Assembly (NCBI RefSeq): GCF_000231055.2
Contig: NZ_CM001466.1
Coordinates: 1,356,900 to 1,420,899 of the forward strand
Direction of reading: 5' to 3'
Source of the DNA: Saccharomonospora azurea NA-128
GTDB lineage: Bacteria; Actinomycetota; Actinomycetes; Mycobacteriales; Pseudonocardiaceae
Length of the DNA stretch: 64,000 nt
Under the pieces are notes generated by a model. That model saw only the letters and a program-made list of their open reading frames with translations, did no database searches and was not told the DNA's origin. Both the position numbers and the translations under genes were made by a program. Shown here piece by piece: positions 17,559 through 26,856 of this stretch (the first letter of the stretch is position 1; every line of letters starts with the position of its first letter).

Positions 17559-19220
17559 TTACTGAGGGTGGCCCGTACTGACGCGGAGAGGAACACGGAC
17601 GGTGAATACGGCTCCTCCGTCGTCCGCGTTCGAGACGGAGACGGTACCGCCGAGCCTGCGCACGGTCTGGCCGACGAGCGCGAGGCCGAGCCCGCGCCCC
17701 GTCTTGCCACCACCCGACTTCGTCGACCATCCCCGGCGGAAGATGCGCGAGCCGACGTCCGGGTCGATGCCCGGACCGCTGTCGGCGACCCGGACCGCGA
17801 GCGTCCCGTCGTCGGCCCGCACCGACACCCGCACCGTGGGAGCCCGCTCGGCCGCCGTCTCCACCGCGGCGTCCACGGCGTTGTCGACGAGGTTGCCGAG
17901 CACCGTGATGACGTCTCGTGGGTCGATCGTCACGCTCACGTCGTCGAGGATGGTGTCGTCGGTGATGACGAGTTCGACCCCGCGTTCGGCGGCCTCGCTC
18001 GACTTGCCCAGCAGCAGGGCCGCCAGCACCGGTTCCGACACCGCGCCGAGCACGCGGTCGGTGAGTTCCTGAGCGGTGCGCAGCTCCGAGGTCGCGAGCG
18101 AGACCGCCTGCTCCGTGCGACCGAGTTCGACGAGCGACACCACCGCGTGGAGCCGGTTCGCCGACTCGTGTGCCTGGGCCCGCAGCGACTCGGCGAACCC
18201 CCGCACGGTGTCCAACTCCCCCGTCAGGGACTGCAACTCGGTGTGGTCGCGCAACGTCACGACGTTGCCCATCGCCCGACCGCGGGAGCGCACCGGGACC
18301 GTGTTCACGAGCAGCACCCGGGTCTCGGTGACGTGGAGTTCGTCCACGACCGCGTCCTCCGCGGTCAAGGTGCGGGTGAGCGCGTCGGCGAGCCCGAGCT
18401 CGGACACCTCGACGCCGCGGACGTCACCCGGCAGGTCGAGCAGTTCGGCGGCGGCGTCGTTGTAGAGGCCCACCCGCCCGTCGCGATCGACGAGAACGAG
18501 CCCTTCCCGCACCGAGTGCAGGATGGCCTCGTAGTAGTCGAACATGCGGCTCAGATCGTCCGGGGCCACGCCGCGGGTCTGCGCTCGAAGACGATTGCTC
18601 ACGGCCACGCTGCCGATCGCCCCCACGAAGAGGGCGCCCGCGGCGACCCCGAACACGGGCGGCAGCCTCTGCGCGAGTTCCGTGGAGATCGCCTCCACGG
18701 TGATGCCCACGGCCACGAGTGCCGCGACCTCGCCGTCGACGAACACGGGTGCGACCGCACGCACCGACGGACCGAGCGTTCCCGTGTAGGTCTCGGTGAC
18801 CAGGCGTCCGCGCAGGGCCGGCTCGATGGTGCCGATGAACGGCTCGCCGATGCGGTCGGGATTCGGGTGCGTGTACCGGGTCCGGTCAGGGTTCATGATC
18901 GTGACGAAGTCGACGCCGGTGTCGGTGCGGACCTGCTCGGCGAACGGTTGCAACGTCGCGCTGGGGTTCGGCCGCGACACCGCCGTCCGCACGTCGGGAG
19001 AGTCGGCGAGGGTGATCGCCACCGACACGACCTCCTCGGTGGCGTTGTCCTCCACGGTGCCCGCGGCGTCGAAGTACGCCAGCGAGGTGCCCCCGATCAC
19101 CAGCACGCCCACGACGCTGAGCTGCAGGACGAGCAGCTGGCGAGCGACACTCCACCGCCGGTTGCGCGGACCGGGGAGCCGGAAACGGGACGAACGGCGC
19201 ACCGGTTCATGAGACCACAC
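17559..19220 (-). CDS. CitA/DcuS-type sensor histidine kinase
   Basis: This membrane sensor probably detects extracellular dicarboxylate or tricarboxylate. From the GTG at 19220 the protein is 553 residues. It has TM1 (LLVLQLSVVGVLVIGGTSLAY) and an extracytoplasmic sCache/PAS domain containing TRYTHPNPDRIGEPF, the carboxylate-sensing motif of the CitA/DcuS family. TM2 (VFGVAAGALFVGAIGSVAV), a cytoplasmic PAS (AILHSVREGLVLVDRDG), a SpoOB-like dimerisation helix with His in QAHESANRLHAV, and an HATPase with GLGLALVGQ follow. A longer GTG start (19265) would overlap the symporter promoter; 19202 is also possible. Confidence 0.9.
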   Translation of the reverse strand: MWSHEPVRRSSRFRLPGPRNRRWSVARQLLVLQLSVVGVLVIGGTSLAYFDAAGTVEDNATEEVVSVAITLADSPDVRTAVSRPNPSATLQPFAEQVRTDTGVDFVTIMNPDRTRYTHPNPDRIGEPFIGTIEPALRGRLVTETYTGTLGPSVRAVAPVFVDGEVAALVAVGITVEAISTELAQRLPPVFGVAAGALFVGAIGSVAVSNRLRAQTRGVAPDDLSRMFDYYEAILHSVREGLVLVDRDGRVGLYNDAAAELLDLPGDVRGVEVSELGLADALTRTLTAEDAVVDELHVTETRVLLVNTVPVRSRGRAMGNVVTLRDHTELQSLTGELDTVRGFAESLRAQAHESANRLHAVVSLVELGRTEQAVSLATSELRTAQELTDRVLGAVSEPVLAALLLGKSSEAAERGVELVITDDTILDDVSVTIDPRDVITVLGNLVDNAVDAAVETAAERAPTVRVSVRADDGTLAVRVADSGPGIDPDVGSRIFRRGWSTKSGGGKTGRGLGLALVGQTVRRLGGTVSVSNADDGGAVFTVRVPLRVSTGHPQ

Positions 19221-19254
19221 GTCGCGAGAACGAGTTCGCGACCGAAATGAACAC

Positions 19255-19297
19255 AATCGTGACACGCGGCCGCACGGTTCCCATAGTCGTCACGATT
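19255..19297. promoter_or_regulatory. Inverted repeat in the kinase/symporter divergent promoter region
   Basis: Half-sites AATCGTGAC (19255-19263) and GTCACGATT (19289-19297) are perfect 9-bp inverted copies, 34 bp centre to centre (about three helical turns). They lie between the divergent sensor kinase and the TTG start of the symporter. This is a good candidate operator for the CitB-like regulator encoded alongside. Confidence 0.55.
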
Positions 19298-19324
19298 ACC
19301 CGTCAGTACTTCGAGGAGGCAACG

Positions 19325-20701
19325 TTGCCTGAACCGTCGCCCACGGACGCACCCGCGCCGCGGCGTCGCGACCGGATGCACTACTTGTACATCGCTGTGA
19401 TCGCCGCGGTGGTGCTGGGCGTCATCGTGGGCTTCGCCGCGCCCGACGTGGCCACGGAACTCAAGCCCCTGGGCACCGGGTTCGTCGCCCTGATCAAGAT
19501 GATGATCAGCCCGATCATCTTCTGCACGATCGTGCTCGGCATCGGCTCCGTCGCCAAGGCGGCCAGTGTCGGCAAGGTCGGCCTGCTGGCCGTCGGCTAC
19601 TTCATGCTCATGTCCACGTTCGCCCTCGGTATCGGGCTTGTGGTCGGCAACGTGCTGCACCCCGGTGAGGGCATGCAGCTCGACCCCGAAGCCGCCGCGG
19701 TGGCGCAGGAGAGCGCGGAGGGCGGCGAAGGAACGGTCGACTTCCTCCTCGGCATCATCCCCGAGACGATGGTCTCGGCGTTCACCGAAGGCTCGGTGCT
19801 CCAGACCCTGCTCGTGGCGCTGCTCGCCGGGTTCGCGCTGCAGAAGATGGGCCGTACCGGCCAGCCGATCCTGCGGGGCATCGAGCACATCCAGCGCCTG
19901 GTGTTCCGGATCCTGGCGATGATCATGTGGGCGGCGCCCGTGGGCGCGTTCGGCGCGATCGCGGCCGTCGTCGGCGAGACCGGCTGGGACGCGCTGCGCA
20001 GCCTGGCCGTCATCATGATCGGCTTCTACGTCACCTGCCTGCTGTTCGTCTTCCTCGTGCTCGGTGCCGTGCTGTGGCTGGGCGCGCGGGTCAACATCTT
20101 CAGGCTGCTGGGCTACCTCGGCCGCGAGTTCCTGCTGATCGTGTCGACGTCGTCGTCGGAGTCGGCGCTGCCGCGACTGATCGCCAAGATGGAGCACGTC
20201 GGGGTCAGCAAGCCGGTCGTGGGCATCACGGTCCCCACGGGCTACTCGTTCAACCTGGACGGCACCGCGATCTACCTGACGATGGCCACCCTGTTCATCG
20301 CGACGGCACAGGGCAGCCCGCTCGGTGTGGGCGAGCAGATCTCCCTGCTGGTGTTCATGATCATCGCGTCGAAGGGTGCCGCGGGAGTCAGCGGTGCGGG
20401 GATCGCGACGCTCGCGGGTGGACTCCAGTCCCACCGGCCCGAACTCGTCGACGGCGTGGGCTTCATCCTCGGCATCGACCGGTTCATGTCGGAGGCCCGC
20501 GCGCTGACCAACTTCGCGGGCAACGCGGTGGCGACCGTTCTCATCGGTTCGTGGACCAAGGAACTCGACCGCGAACGGCTCTCGCGCGTGCTCTCGGGTC
20601 AGGAGCCCTTCAACGAGGCGACGCTCGTGGACGACCACGCGGCGGATGCCGGGAAGGACTCCGCCAAGGAGACCGCCGAACCGCAGCCGTCCCACGTCTG
20701 A
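19325..20701 (+). CDS. Cation:dicarboxylate symporter (DctA/DAACS family)
   Basis: This protein imports C4-dicarboxylates or acidic amino acids with H+ or Na+. The TTG at 19325, preceded by GAGGAGG, gives 458 residues; longer ATG forms lack a ribosome site. It has about eight hydrophobic segments, the serine-rich re-entrant loop STSSSESALPRLIAKME, and the NxDGT motif (FNLDGTAIYLTMATLFIA). Its promoter region is shared with a CitA/DcuS-like sensor, so dicarboxylate-induced uptake is the likely role. Substrate is not proven. Confidence 0.93.
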   Translation: MPEPSPTDAPAPRRRDRMHYLYIAVIAAVVLGVIVGFAAPDVATELKPLGTGFVALIKMMISPIIFCTIVLGIGSVAKAASVGKVGLLAVGYFMLMSTFALGIGLVVGNVLHPGEGMQLDPEAAAVAQESAEGGEGTVDFLLGIIPETMVSAFTEGSVLQTLLVALLAGFALQKMGRTGQPILRGIEHIQRLVFRILAMIMWAAPVGAFGAIAAVVGETGWDALRSLAVIMIGFYVTCLLFVFLVLGAVLWLGARVNIFRLLGYLGREFLLIVSTSSSESALPRLIAKMEHVGVSKPVVGITVPTGYSFNLDGTAIYLTMATLFIATAQGSPLGVGEQISLLVFMIIASKGAAGVSGAGIATLAGGLQSHRPELVDGVGFILGIDRFMSEARALTNFAGNAVATVLIGSWTKELDRERLSRVLSGQEPFNEATLVDDHAADAGKDSAKETAEPQPSHV

Positions 20702-20703
20702 GC

Positions 20704-21180
20704 TCATCGACACGCGTCTCGCGGGTGGCCGCTCCGGTCGCCCGCGAGACGTCGTGCGAGCCCCCTCCGACCGCGCCGCGTCATCGCCGCGTGGTTGAGC
20801 CGCAAGGCCGGGCGGAGCCAGGGCGACAGCACGCGCAGCAGGCGGCTCGCCACCTCGACCTCCTGGTCGAAGTCGACGCGGGTTCCGAGCCCGTCCGGAA
20901 CCACTTCCGCCCGCAGGACACCGCACAGGTCCCCGCCGATGCGGACCACCAGACGACCGGTTCGCTCGTCCTGCTCCCGTCTCCGCAGCACGAGCGCCAG
21001 AGTGAACGGCAGCGTGGACCGCACACGGACGTCGGCCGCGTCCTCGTCGAGGTGCCGCACCGATCGCACGTCGGGCCACCACCGTGGATAGTCGGCGAGA
21101 TCGGTCAGCGCCGCGAACACGGTCCGCTGATCGGCGGGCAACCACCAGCGCGTGCGGAACCGGTACCGGGTCGTCGACAT
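20704..21180 (-). CDS. SRPBCC (START-like) superfamily protein
   Basis: This 158-residue protein has a helix-grip ligand-binding fold of the polyketide-cyclase/dehydrase type (FRTRWWLPADQRTVFAALTD, then DYPRWWPDVRSVRHL). The ligand is unknown. It is encoded convergently with the symporter, 2 bp apart, and 28 bp downstream of uvrA on the same strand. Confidence 0.75.
   Translation of the reverse strand: MSTTRYRFRTRWWLPADQRTVFAALTDLADYPRWWPDVRSVRHLDEDAADVRVRSTLPFTLALVLRRREQDERTGRLVVRIGGDLCGVLRAEVVPDGLGTRVDFDQEVEVASRLLRVLSPWLRPALRLNHAAMTRRGRRGLARRLAGDRSGHPRDACR
20715..20751 (+). terminator. Terminator-like hairpin after the symporter, inside the end of the SRPBCC gene
   Basis: The arms CGTCTCGCGGG (20715-20725) and CCCGCGAGACG (20741-20751) pair over 11 bp with a 15-nt loop, beginning 13 bases after the symporter stop. 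It overlaps the last codons of the convergent SRPBCC gene. Confidence 0.5.
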
Positions 21181-21208
21181 GGTCCCGGGTTCCCCGCGCT
21201 CCGGCGGA

Positions 21209-24067
21209 TCAGACCTCCAGCAACGGCGCGAGGAACTCGCCCGTGTAGCTGCCCTCGGTCGCCGCGATGTCCTCGGGCGTGCCCTCGGCGATGACGGTGC
21301 CGCCGCCCGAACCGCCCTCGGGGCCGAGATCGACGACCCAGTCGGAGGTCTTGATGACGTCGAGGTTGTGCTCGATCACGATGACCGTGTTGCCCTTGTC
21401 GACCAGCCCGTTGATCACGCCGAGCAGCTTGCGGATGTCCTCGAAGTGCAGCCCGGTGGTCGGCTCGTCGAGGATGTAGACCGTCTTGCCCGTCGAGCGC
21501 TTCTGCAGTTCGCTCGCCAGCTTCACGCGCTGCGCCTCACCGCCGGACAGCGTCGGCGCGGGCTGCCCGAGCCGGACGTAACCGAGCCCCACGTCGACCA
21601 GCGTCTGCAGGTGCCGGTGGATCGCCTTGATCGGCTCGAAGAACTCGGCGGCCTCCTCGATCGGCATGTCGAGGACCTCGGCCACGGTCTTGCCCTTGTA
21701 ATGCACCTCGAGCGTCTCGCGGTTGTACCGCGCGCCCTTGCAGACCTCGCAGGGCACGTAGACGTCCGGCAGGAAGTTCATCTCGATCTTGATGGTGCCG
21801 TCGCCTGCACAGGCCTCGCACCGCCCGCCCTTGACGTTGAACGAGAACCGGCCGGGCTGGTAACCGCGGACCTTCGCCTCGGTGGTGGCGGCGAAGAGCT
21901 TGCGGATGTGGTCCCACACACCGGTGTAGGTCGCCGGGTTCGACCGCGGGGTGCGGCCGATCGGCGACTGGTCGACGCGCACGAGCTTGTCGACGTGGTC
22001 GAGCCCCTTGACCCGCTTGTGCCGTCCCGGGACCTGCCTGGCGTTGTTCAGCTTGTTCGCGAGCACCGTCGCCAGGATGTCGTTGACGAGCGTCGACTTG
22101 CCGGACCCCGACACACCGGTGACCGCGACGAGGCAGCCGAGCGGGAACGACACGTCGATGTTGCGCAGGTTGTTCTCCCGCGCGCCCACCACCGTCAGCT
22201 GCCGCTTCGGGTCGGCGACCCGGCGTTCGGCGGGCACCTCGATGGAACGACGGCCCGCGAGGTAGTCGCCGGTGAGCGACTTCTTGTTCCGCAACAGCTT
22301 CTCGTAGGTGCCGCTGTGCACGATGAGTCCGCCGTGCTCGCCCGCACCGGGGCCGATGTCGACGACCCAGTCACTGGCCCGGATCGTGTCCTCGTCGTGC
22401 TCGACGACGATCAGCGTGTTGCCGAGGTCCCGCAGCCGCGAGAGCGTGTCGATGAGCCGGTGGTTGTCGCGCTGGTGCAGCCCGATCGACGGCTCGTCGA
22501 GGACGTACAGCACGCCCACGAGTCCCGAGCCGATCTGCGTCGCCAGCCGGATGCGCTGCGCCTCGCCACCGGACAACGTGCCGGCCGCGCGGTCGAGGGA
22601 GAGGTAGTCGAGGCCGACGTCGAGCAGGAAGTGCAGCCGGGCCTGGATCTCCTTCAGCACCGCACCGGCGATCATCGCCTCGCGCGGGCCGAGCCGGAGC
22701 CCGTCCAGGAACTCCGACGCCTCCGCCACCGACAACGCGCACACCTCGGCGATGGAGCGCTCGCCGTACTCCTGGTGTTCGAGCGTGACGGCGAGGATCT
22801 CGGGCTTCAGTCGGGTGCCCTGGCACGTGGGGCACGGCACCTCGCGCATGTAGCCCTCGTAGCGCTCCCGCGCCCACTCGGACTCGGTCTGCTCGTGCCG
22901 CCGCTCCAGGAACGGGATGACACCCTCGAAGCTCGCGTAGTACGAACGCTGCCGGCCGTAACGGTTGCGGTAGCGCACGTGCACCTGCTCGTCGACGCCG
23001 TGCAACACCGCCTTCTGCACCTTGGCGGGCAGCTTCCGCCACGGCGTGTCCATGCGGAACCCGAGTGCGGTCGACAACGACTCCAGCAGTCGCTGGAAGT
23101 ACTCCGCGCTCTGGCCGCCCGACCACGGCGCGATGGCGCCGTCCGCGAGCGAGAGCTCGTCGTCGGGCACCACCATCTCCGGGTCGACCTCCTTGCGGAC
23201 GCCGATGCCGGTGCAGTCGGGGCACGCGCCGTAGGGCGCGTTGAACGAGAACGACCGCGGTTCGAGGTCCTCGATCGCGAGCGGGTGCCCGTTGGGGCAG
23301 GCCAGGTTCTCCGAGAAGCCCCGCGTGCGGTGCGGGTCGCCCTCCGGGAGGTCGACGAACTCCAGCTCGATGAGGCCGTCGGCCAGGCGCAGCGCGGTCT
23401 CGACCGAGTCGGTGAGCCGCTGCTTGGCGCTGGGCTTGACGCTGAGCCGGTCGACGACCACGCCGATGTCGTGCTTCTCCTGCTTCTTCAGCTTGGGCGG
23501 ATCGGACAGCGGGTACACCGTGCCATCCACCCGGACCCGCGCGAAGCCCTGCTGCTGCAGGTTGGAGAAGAGGTCGACGTATTCGCCCTTGCGACCCCGC
23601 ACGACCGGCGCGATGACCTGAAACCGTGTTCCCGCCTCCATGTCAAGAACCTGGTCGACGATCTGCTGCGGGGTCTGCTTGCTGATCGGCTCGCCACACT
23701 GGGGGCAGTGCGGCTTGCCCGCGCGGGCGTACAGCAGCCGCAGGTAGTCGTAGACCTCCGTGATGGTGCCGACCGTGGAACGCGGGTTGCGCGAGGTGGA
23801 CTTCTGGTCGATCGACACCGCGGGCGACAGGCCCTCGATGAAGTCCACGTCGGGCTTGTCCATCTGTCCCAGGAACTGCCGCGCGTAGGCCGACAGCGAC
23901 TCCACGTAGCGTCGCTGGCCCTCTGCGAAGACGGTGTCGAACGCGAGACTCGACTTGCCCGACCCCGACAGCCCCGTGAACACGATCAGGCTGTCTCTGG
24001 GCAGGTCGAGGTCGACGCCACGCAGGTTGTGTTCACGGGCGCCACGTACTACGAGGCGATCAGCCAC
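21209..24067 (-). CDS. uvrA: UvrABC excinuclease subunit A
   Basis: UvrA is the damage-recognition ATPase of nucleotide-excision repair. The GTG at 24067, with GAAGGGAT upstream, gives 952 residues. It has two ABC ATPase modules with Walker [10 protein letters not shown] (about residues 32-40) and GVSGSGKST, and ABC signatures LSGGEAQRI and [12 protein letters not shown]. Zinc modules include CPQCGEP at about residue 121 and the paired CxxC sites around CEACAGDG and [10 protein letters not shown]. No DNA-damage promoter motif is evident upstream, unlike uvrB. Confidence 0.98.
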   Translation of the reverse strand: MADRLVVRGAREHNLRGVDLDLPRDSLIVFTGLSGSGKSSLAFDTVFAEGQRRYVESLSAYARQFLGQMDKPDVDFIEGLSPAVSIDQKSTSRNPRSTVGTITEVYDYLRLLYARAGKPHCPQCGEPISKQTPQQIVDQVLDMEAGTRFQVIAPVVRGRKGEYVDLFSNLQQQGFARVRVDGTVYPLSDPPKLKKQEKHDIGVVVDRLSVKPSAKQRLTDSVETALRLADGLIELEFVDLPEGDPHRTRGFSENLACPNGHPLAIEDLEPRSFSFNAPYGACPDCTGIGVRKEVDPEMVVPDDELSLADGAIAPWSGGQSAEYFQRLLESLSTALGFRMDTPWRKLPAKVQKAVLHGVDEQVHVRYRNRYGRQRSYYASFEGVIPFLERRHEQTESEWARERYEGYMREVPCPTCQGTRLKPEILAVTLEHQEYGERSIAEVCALSVAEASEFLDGLRLGPREAMIAGAVLKEIQARLHFLLDVGLDYLSLDRAAGTLSGGEAQRIRLATQIGSGLVGVLYVLDEPSIGLHQRDNHRLIDTLSRLRDLGNTLIVVEHDEDTIRASDWVVDIGPGAGEHGGLIVHSGTYEKLLRNKKSLTGDYLAGRRSIEVPAERRVADPKRQLTVVGARENNLRNIDVSFPLGCLVAVTGVSGSGKSTLVNDILATVLANKLNNARQVPGRHKRVKGLDHVDKLVRVDQSPIGRTPRSNPATYTGVWDHIRKLFAATTEAKVRGYQPGRFSFNVKGGRCEACAGDGTIKIEMNFLPDVYVPCEVCKGARYNRETLEVHYKGKTVAEVLDMPIEEAAEFFEPIKAIHRHLQTLVDVGLGYVRLGQPAPTLSGGEAQRVKLASELQKRSTGKTVYILDEPTTGLHFEDIRKLLGVINGLVDKGNTVIVIEHNLDVIKTSDWVVDLGPEGGSGGGTVIAEGTPEDIAATEGSYTGEFLAPLLEV

Positions 24068-24124
24068 CCGAGATCCCTTCGAGAATGGTGTGTGGAAGAC
24101 CGAACACACGTCGGCCGCCCCATG

Positions 24125-25342
24125 CTAGGTCGCACCCCCGACAGAAACGGTCGGCGCGTCGCGGGAGCCGGCGGTGGACGAGCCCACGGTCGGTGTGACC
24201 TCCGCGGCACTGCGGGGACGCCGCCGGGTGAGCAGCCGGTGCACCGGCCGTTCGACGAGGACGGTGAGCAGCCAGGCCGCGACGACCACGGCCCCGACCA
24301 CTATCGACAAGCGTAACCACCATGGCGAGATTCCTGCCTCGCTCAGCGCCCGCGCCAGGATGTAGCCGAGCTGCTGGTGCACGAGGTACAGGCTGTAGCT
24401 GATGCCCGCCAGCCACGACACCGGTCGGCGCACCAGGCGCAGTACCGGCACGTCCCAGTCCGGCCCCCGCGCGGCGGCGCACATGGCGACGAGCATGACG
24501 GCGAATCCGAGGAGGACGAGCGCCACGGGGGCGCCGCTGCGGAACGCCTGGATGACGAGCGTGGTCACCAGGAGCAGGACGAGGTGCGTCGTCGACAACC
24601 GACGCTGCTGCCACAGCCAGATCGCGACCCCGGCGGCGAAGAGGTAGGCACGGTACGCGCCGGTCGCGGTGGGTGCCGTCTCCACGATCACGCTGAGCAC
24701 CGGCGACACCACGGACACGGCCATGGCGCCCCACAGCAGCACGGGCGCGCCGACCCGGCGATGCAGTTTGTACCGCCACAGCAGAGCGGCGGCGGCGAAG
24801 GCGATCACCTGCACCGGCAGGGTCCAGTACGAGCCGTCGATGCGGTGCCACGGGTCGGGATTCCACTCGTGGAGCAGCGTCAGGTGCAGCAGCAGGTCCG
24901 TGAGATCCGGAACGTGCCACGCCGGGAGCGCGTCGGGGCCGCGGTCGGCCGGCATGACCGGGTCGGCGAACAGCACACCCAGCAGGCCGTCCTGGTGGGT
25001 GCCGCCGTTGAACCGCACCACCACCAGCCGCGCCACCGTGTACACGACCACCACGGCGACCAGGTACGCGGGAAGCAGTCGGGCCAGGCGGTGCCGGAAC
25101 CATCTGCCCGCGCTGCCGCGCCGGATGGTCGGGCCGATGAAGTACCCCGACAGCACCAGCAGGGTCACCGTGCCGAACTTGATGTTCAGCTCCAGCGGGT
25201 AGGCCTCGATGCCCGGAACGACGGCGGCCACACCGGTGAGGTGGCCCAGCATGACGAAGACGATGGCGACGACGCGGATCAGATCCCAGTTCAGGCGACG
25301 CGACGAACGTGACGCGGTGCCCGACCCTCCGGCGACGGTCAC
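24125..25342 (-). CDS. Acyltransferase 3 family membrane protein
   Basis: This polytopic acyltransferase (OafA/WecH-like) transfers acyl groups to cell-surface glycans, lipids or metabolites; the acceptor is unknown. The 405-residue protein from the GTG at 25342 (GGGGGG upstream) starts RRLNWDLIRVVAIVFVMLGHL, with the family's catalytic-type His in TM1, followed by about ten TM segments and SWLAGISYSLYLVHQ. It ends in a Ser/Thr/Ala-rich cytoplasmic tail. Confidence 0.85.
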   Translation of the reverse strand: MTVAGGSGTASRSSRRLNWDLIRVVAIVFVMLGHLTGVAAVVPGIEAYPLELNIKFGTVTLLVLSGYFIGPTIRRGSAGRWFRHRLARLLPAYLVAVVVVYTVARLVVVRFNGGTHQDGLLGVLFADPVMPADRGPDALPAWHVPDLTDLLLHLTLLHEWNPDPWHRIDGSYWTLPVQVIAFAAAALLWRYKLHRRVGAPVLLWGAMAVSVVSPVLSVIVETAPTATGAYRAYLFAAGVAIWLWQQRRLSTTHLVLLLVTTLVIQAFRSGAPVALVLLGFAVMLVAMCAAARGPDWDVPVLRLVRRPVSWLAGISYSLYLVHQQLGYILARALSEAGISPWWLRLSIVVGAVVVAAWLLTVLVERPVHRLLTRRRPRSAAEVTPTVGSSTAGSRDAPTVSVGGAT

Positions 25343-25442
25343 ATGAACCCCCCAGCGTGGACGGCGCGGCCCACCGACCGTAACGACGTCCCGCGACCGG
25401 TGGCTGTCGGGGGGTTCACAGCGCATTGACTACCGTAAGACC

Positions 25443-26117
25443 GTGAACGTCACCGAGGACTACACCGGACACGTCGAACCCGGTGCCGCCGCGCGGCGGG
25501 TGCTCGACGCGCTGACCATCACGAAGATGTCGGTCGGCCCCATGGACAACAACGCCTACCTGCTGGTGTGTCGCGCCACCAGTGAGGCCCTGCTCATCGA
25601 CGCCGCCAACGAGTACGAGCGGCTGTCCGACCTGATCGGTCACGGGCCGGACCGCCCGTCGTTGCGGACGATCGTCACCACCCACCAGCACGCCGATCAC
25701 TGGCAGGCGCTGGGCGCACTGGCCGGCGCCTACGGAACGGACACCGTGGTGCACCCGCTGGACGCCGACCCGCTGCCCGTTCCGCCGGACATCCTGGTGG
25801 AGCACGGCGACACGCTCAGCGTCGGGGAGATCACGCTGGAGGTCATCCACCTCCGCGGGCACACGCCGGGTTCGATCGCTCTGCTCTACCGCGACCCGAA
25901 GGGGCATCCGCACCTCTTCACCGGCGACTCCCTGTTCCCGGGCGGTGTCGGCAAGACCACCTCACCGGAGAATTTCGCCTCGCTCATCGACGACGTGGAG
26001 CAGCGGATCTTCGCTCAGCTTCCCGACGAGACGTGGTTCTACCCCGGCCACGGCGACGACTCGACGCTGGGTGCCGAGCGCGGCAAGCTCGCGGAATGGC
26101 GCGAGCGGGGCTGGTGA
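25443..26117 (+). CDS. MBL-fold metallo-hydrolase (glyoxalase II-like)
   Basis: The 224-residue protein has the metallo-beta-lactamase signature THQHADHW, a later His in LRGHTPGSIAL, the bridging Asp in FTGDSLF and the final His in FYPGHGDDS, so two metal sites are complete. Members hydrolyse thioesters such as S-lactoylglutathione or mycothiol analogues; the substrate is not known here. The GTG at 25443 has TACCGT 6 bases upstream and may be leaderless. Its stop overlaps the GTG of a truncated downstream frame. Confidence 0.88.
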   Translation: MNVTEDYTGHVEPGAAARRVLDALTITKMSVGPMDNNAYLLVCRATSEALLIDAANEYERLSDLIGHGPDRPSLRTIVTTHQHADHWQALGALAGAYGTDTVVHPLDADPLPVPPDILVEHGDTLSVGEITLEVIHLRGHTPGSIALLYRDPKGHPHLFTGDSLFPGGVGKTTSPENFASLIDDVEQRIFAQLPDETWFYPGHGDDSTLGAERGKLAEWRERGW

Positions 26118-26227
26118 CGGACGCCATCGACGTCACGGACGTGATCGCCGCCCATCACGAGGCACTCGCCGCATGGCTCTCGGGCGCTGGAGGCGACGAC
26201 GCCCTCGACCGGCCCTTCGAGGACCGG
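26114..26227 (+). pseudogene. 5' remnant of a deleted gene (resembles a DUF4440/NTF2-like N-terminus)
   Basis: A GTG overlapping the hydrolase stop (GTGA) opens a frame reading VTDAIDVTDVIAAHHEALAA followed by WLSGAGGDDALDRPFEDR. It looks like the first helix of an NTF2-like protein. The frame then runs into a terminator stem and the back of the NUDIX gene, where the translation is no longer protein-like. I interpret it as the surviving start of a gene whose remainder was lost. Confidence 0.45.
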
Positions 26228-26251
26228 GGCGCTCACCGCGGGCGCCCCGGT
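26223..26251. terminator. Bidirectional terminator between hydrolase and NUDIX genes
   Basis: The arms ACCGGGGCGC (26223-26232) and GCGCCCCGGT (26242-26251) are perfect 10-bp complements with a 9-nt loop, placed between convergent genes. Confidence 0.65.
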
Positions 26252-26253
26252 GC

Positions 26254-26655
26254 TCAGTCGATCTCGCCGCGCTCGGCGAGCATCGCGAGGACCCGGCGTC
26301 CGGCGGGCGGACAACGGTGCGCCTCGGACGCCGCGAGCCACGCCAGTTCGGCGATCTCGCGGCCCGGCCGCAACTCGCCCTCGTACCGCGCGGTGTAGGC
26401 GGTCATGTGCACCCGGCGCCCGTCGGTGTAGCCGTCCGCGAGTTCGTCCAGCACCGCGAACCGATGGGCACTGCGCGGGTCGAGATCCACTCCGAGCTCC
26501 TCGCGGATCTCCCGGCACAGGCACTCGACGTCGCTCTCGCCCTGCTCTCGTTTGCCACCGGGCAGGTAGAACTTCTCCTTGCCGCTCGTCCGCACCGTCA
26601 GCAACCGGCGATCCCGAACGAGGACCCAGGACACGCTGTCGATCACATCGCTCAC
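26254..26655 (-). CDS. NUDIX hydrolase
   Basis: This enzyme hydrolyses nucleoside diphosphates linked to another moiety, as in MutT-like sanitation; the substrate is unknown. The 133-residue protein has the full Nudix box, GKREQGESDVECLCREIREE followed by LGV (pattern Gx5Ex7REUxEExGU). The GTG at 26655 has TAGCGT 7 bases upstream and looks leaderless; a GTG at 26646 is the alternative. The longer upstream frame is a shadow of the antitoxin gene. Confidence 0.9.
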   Translation of the reverse strand: MSDVIDSVSWVLVRDRRLLTVRTSGKEKFYLPGGKREQGESDVECLCREIREELGVDLDPRSAHRFAVLDELADGYTDGRRVHMTAYTARYEGELRPGREIAELAWLAASEAHRCPPAGRRVLAMLAERGEID

Positions 26656-26844
26656 AGCGTCGACGCTAGCCGGAGGCCGAGCGGGTGAACTTCCCCGGGG
26701 ACAGCGCCGCTGGACAGAGCAACCCGACCCGGGCAAGCTGAGCGCGTCGCTACAATCTGTGTTTAGTGTTGTGCGGTGTGTGTCGAAAACGGTGAACTTG
26801 GGTTTAGTCACCGCGCGGAAGCGCACGAACCCGCACATCCGGGT

Positions 26845-26850
26845 TACGCT
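26845..26850 (+). promoter_or_regulatory. Leaderless -10 element and AT-rich control region of the RES toxin-antitoxin locus
   Basis: TACGCT ends 6 bases before the antitoxin ATG, the geometry of a leaderless actinobacterial promoter. About 26750-26820 is conspicuously AT-rich and holds TACAAT (26751-26756), TTAGTGTT (26763-26770) and TTAGTCAC (26804-26811). TTAGTCAC recurs at 27462-27469 just before the toxin gene. These repeats are candidate antitoxin-binding half-sites. Confidence 0.5.
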
Positions 26851-26856
26851 AGGCGC

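Noticed and set aside
21152-24316. A 1,054-codon open frame on the plus strand opposite uvrA
   Set aside because: It is the mirror of a highly GC-biased codon pattern in uvrA; its translation is Arg/Val/His-rich with no domain, while uvrA on the other strand is complete.
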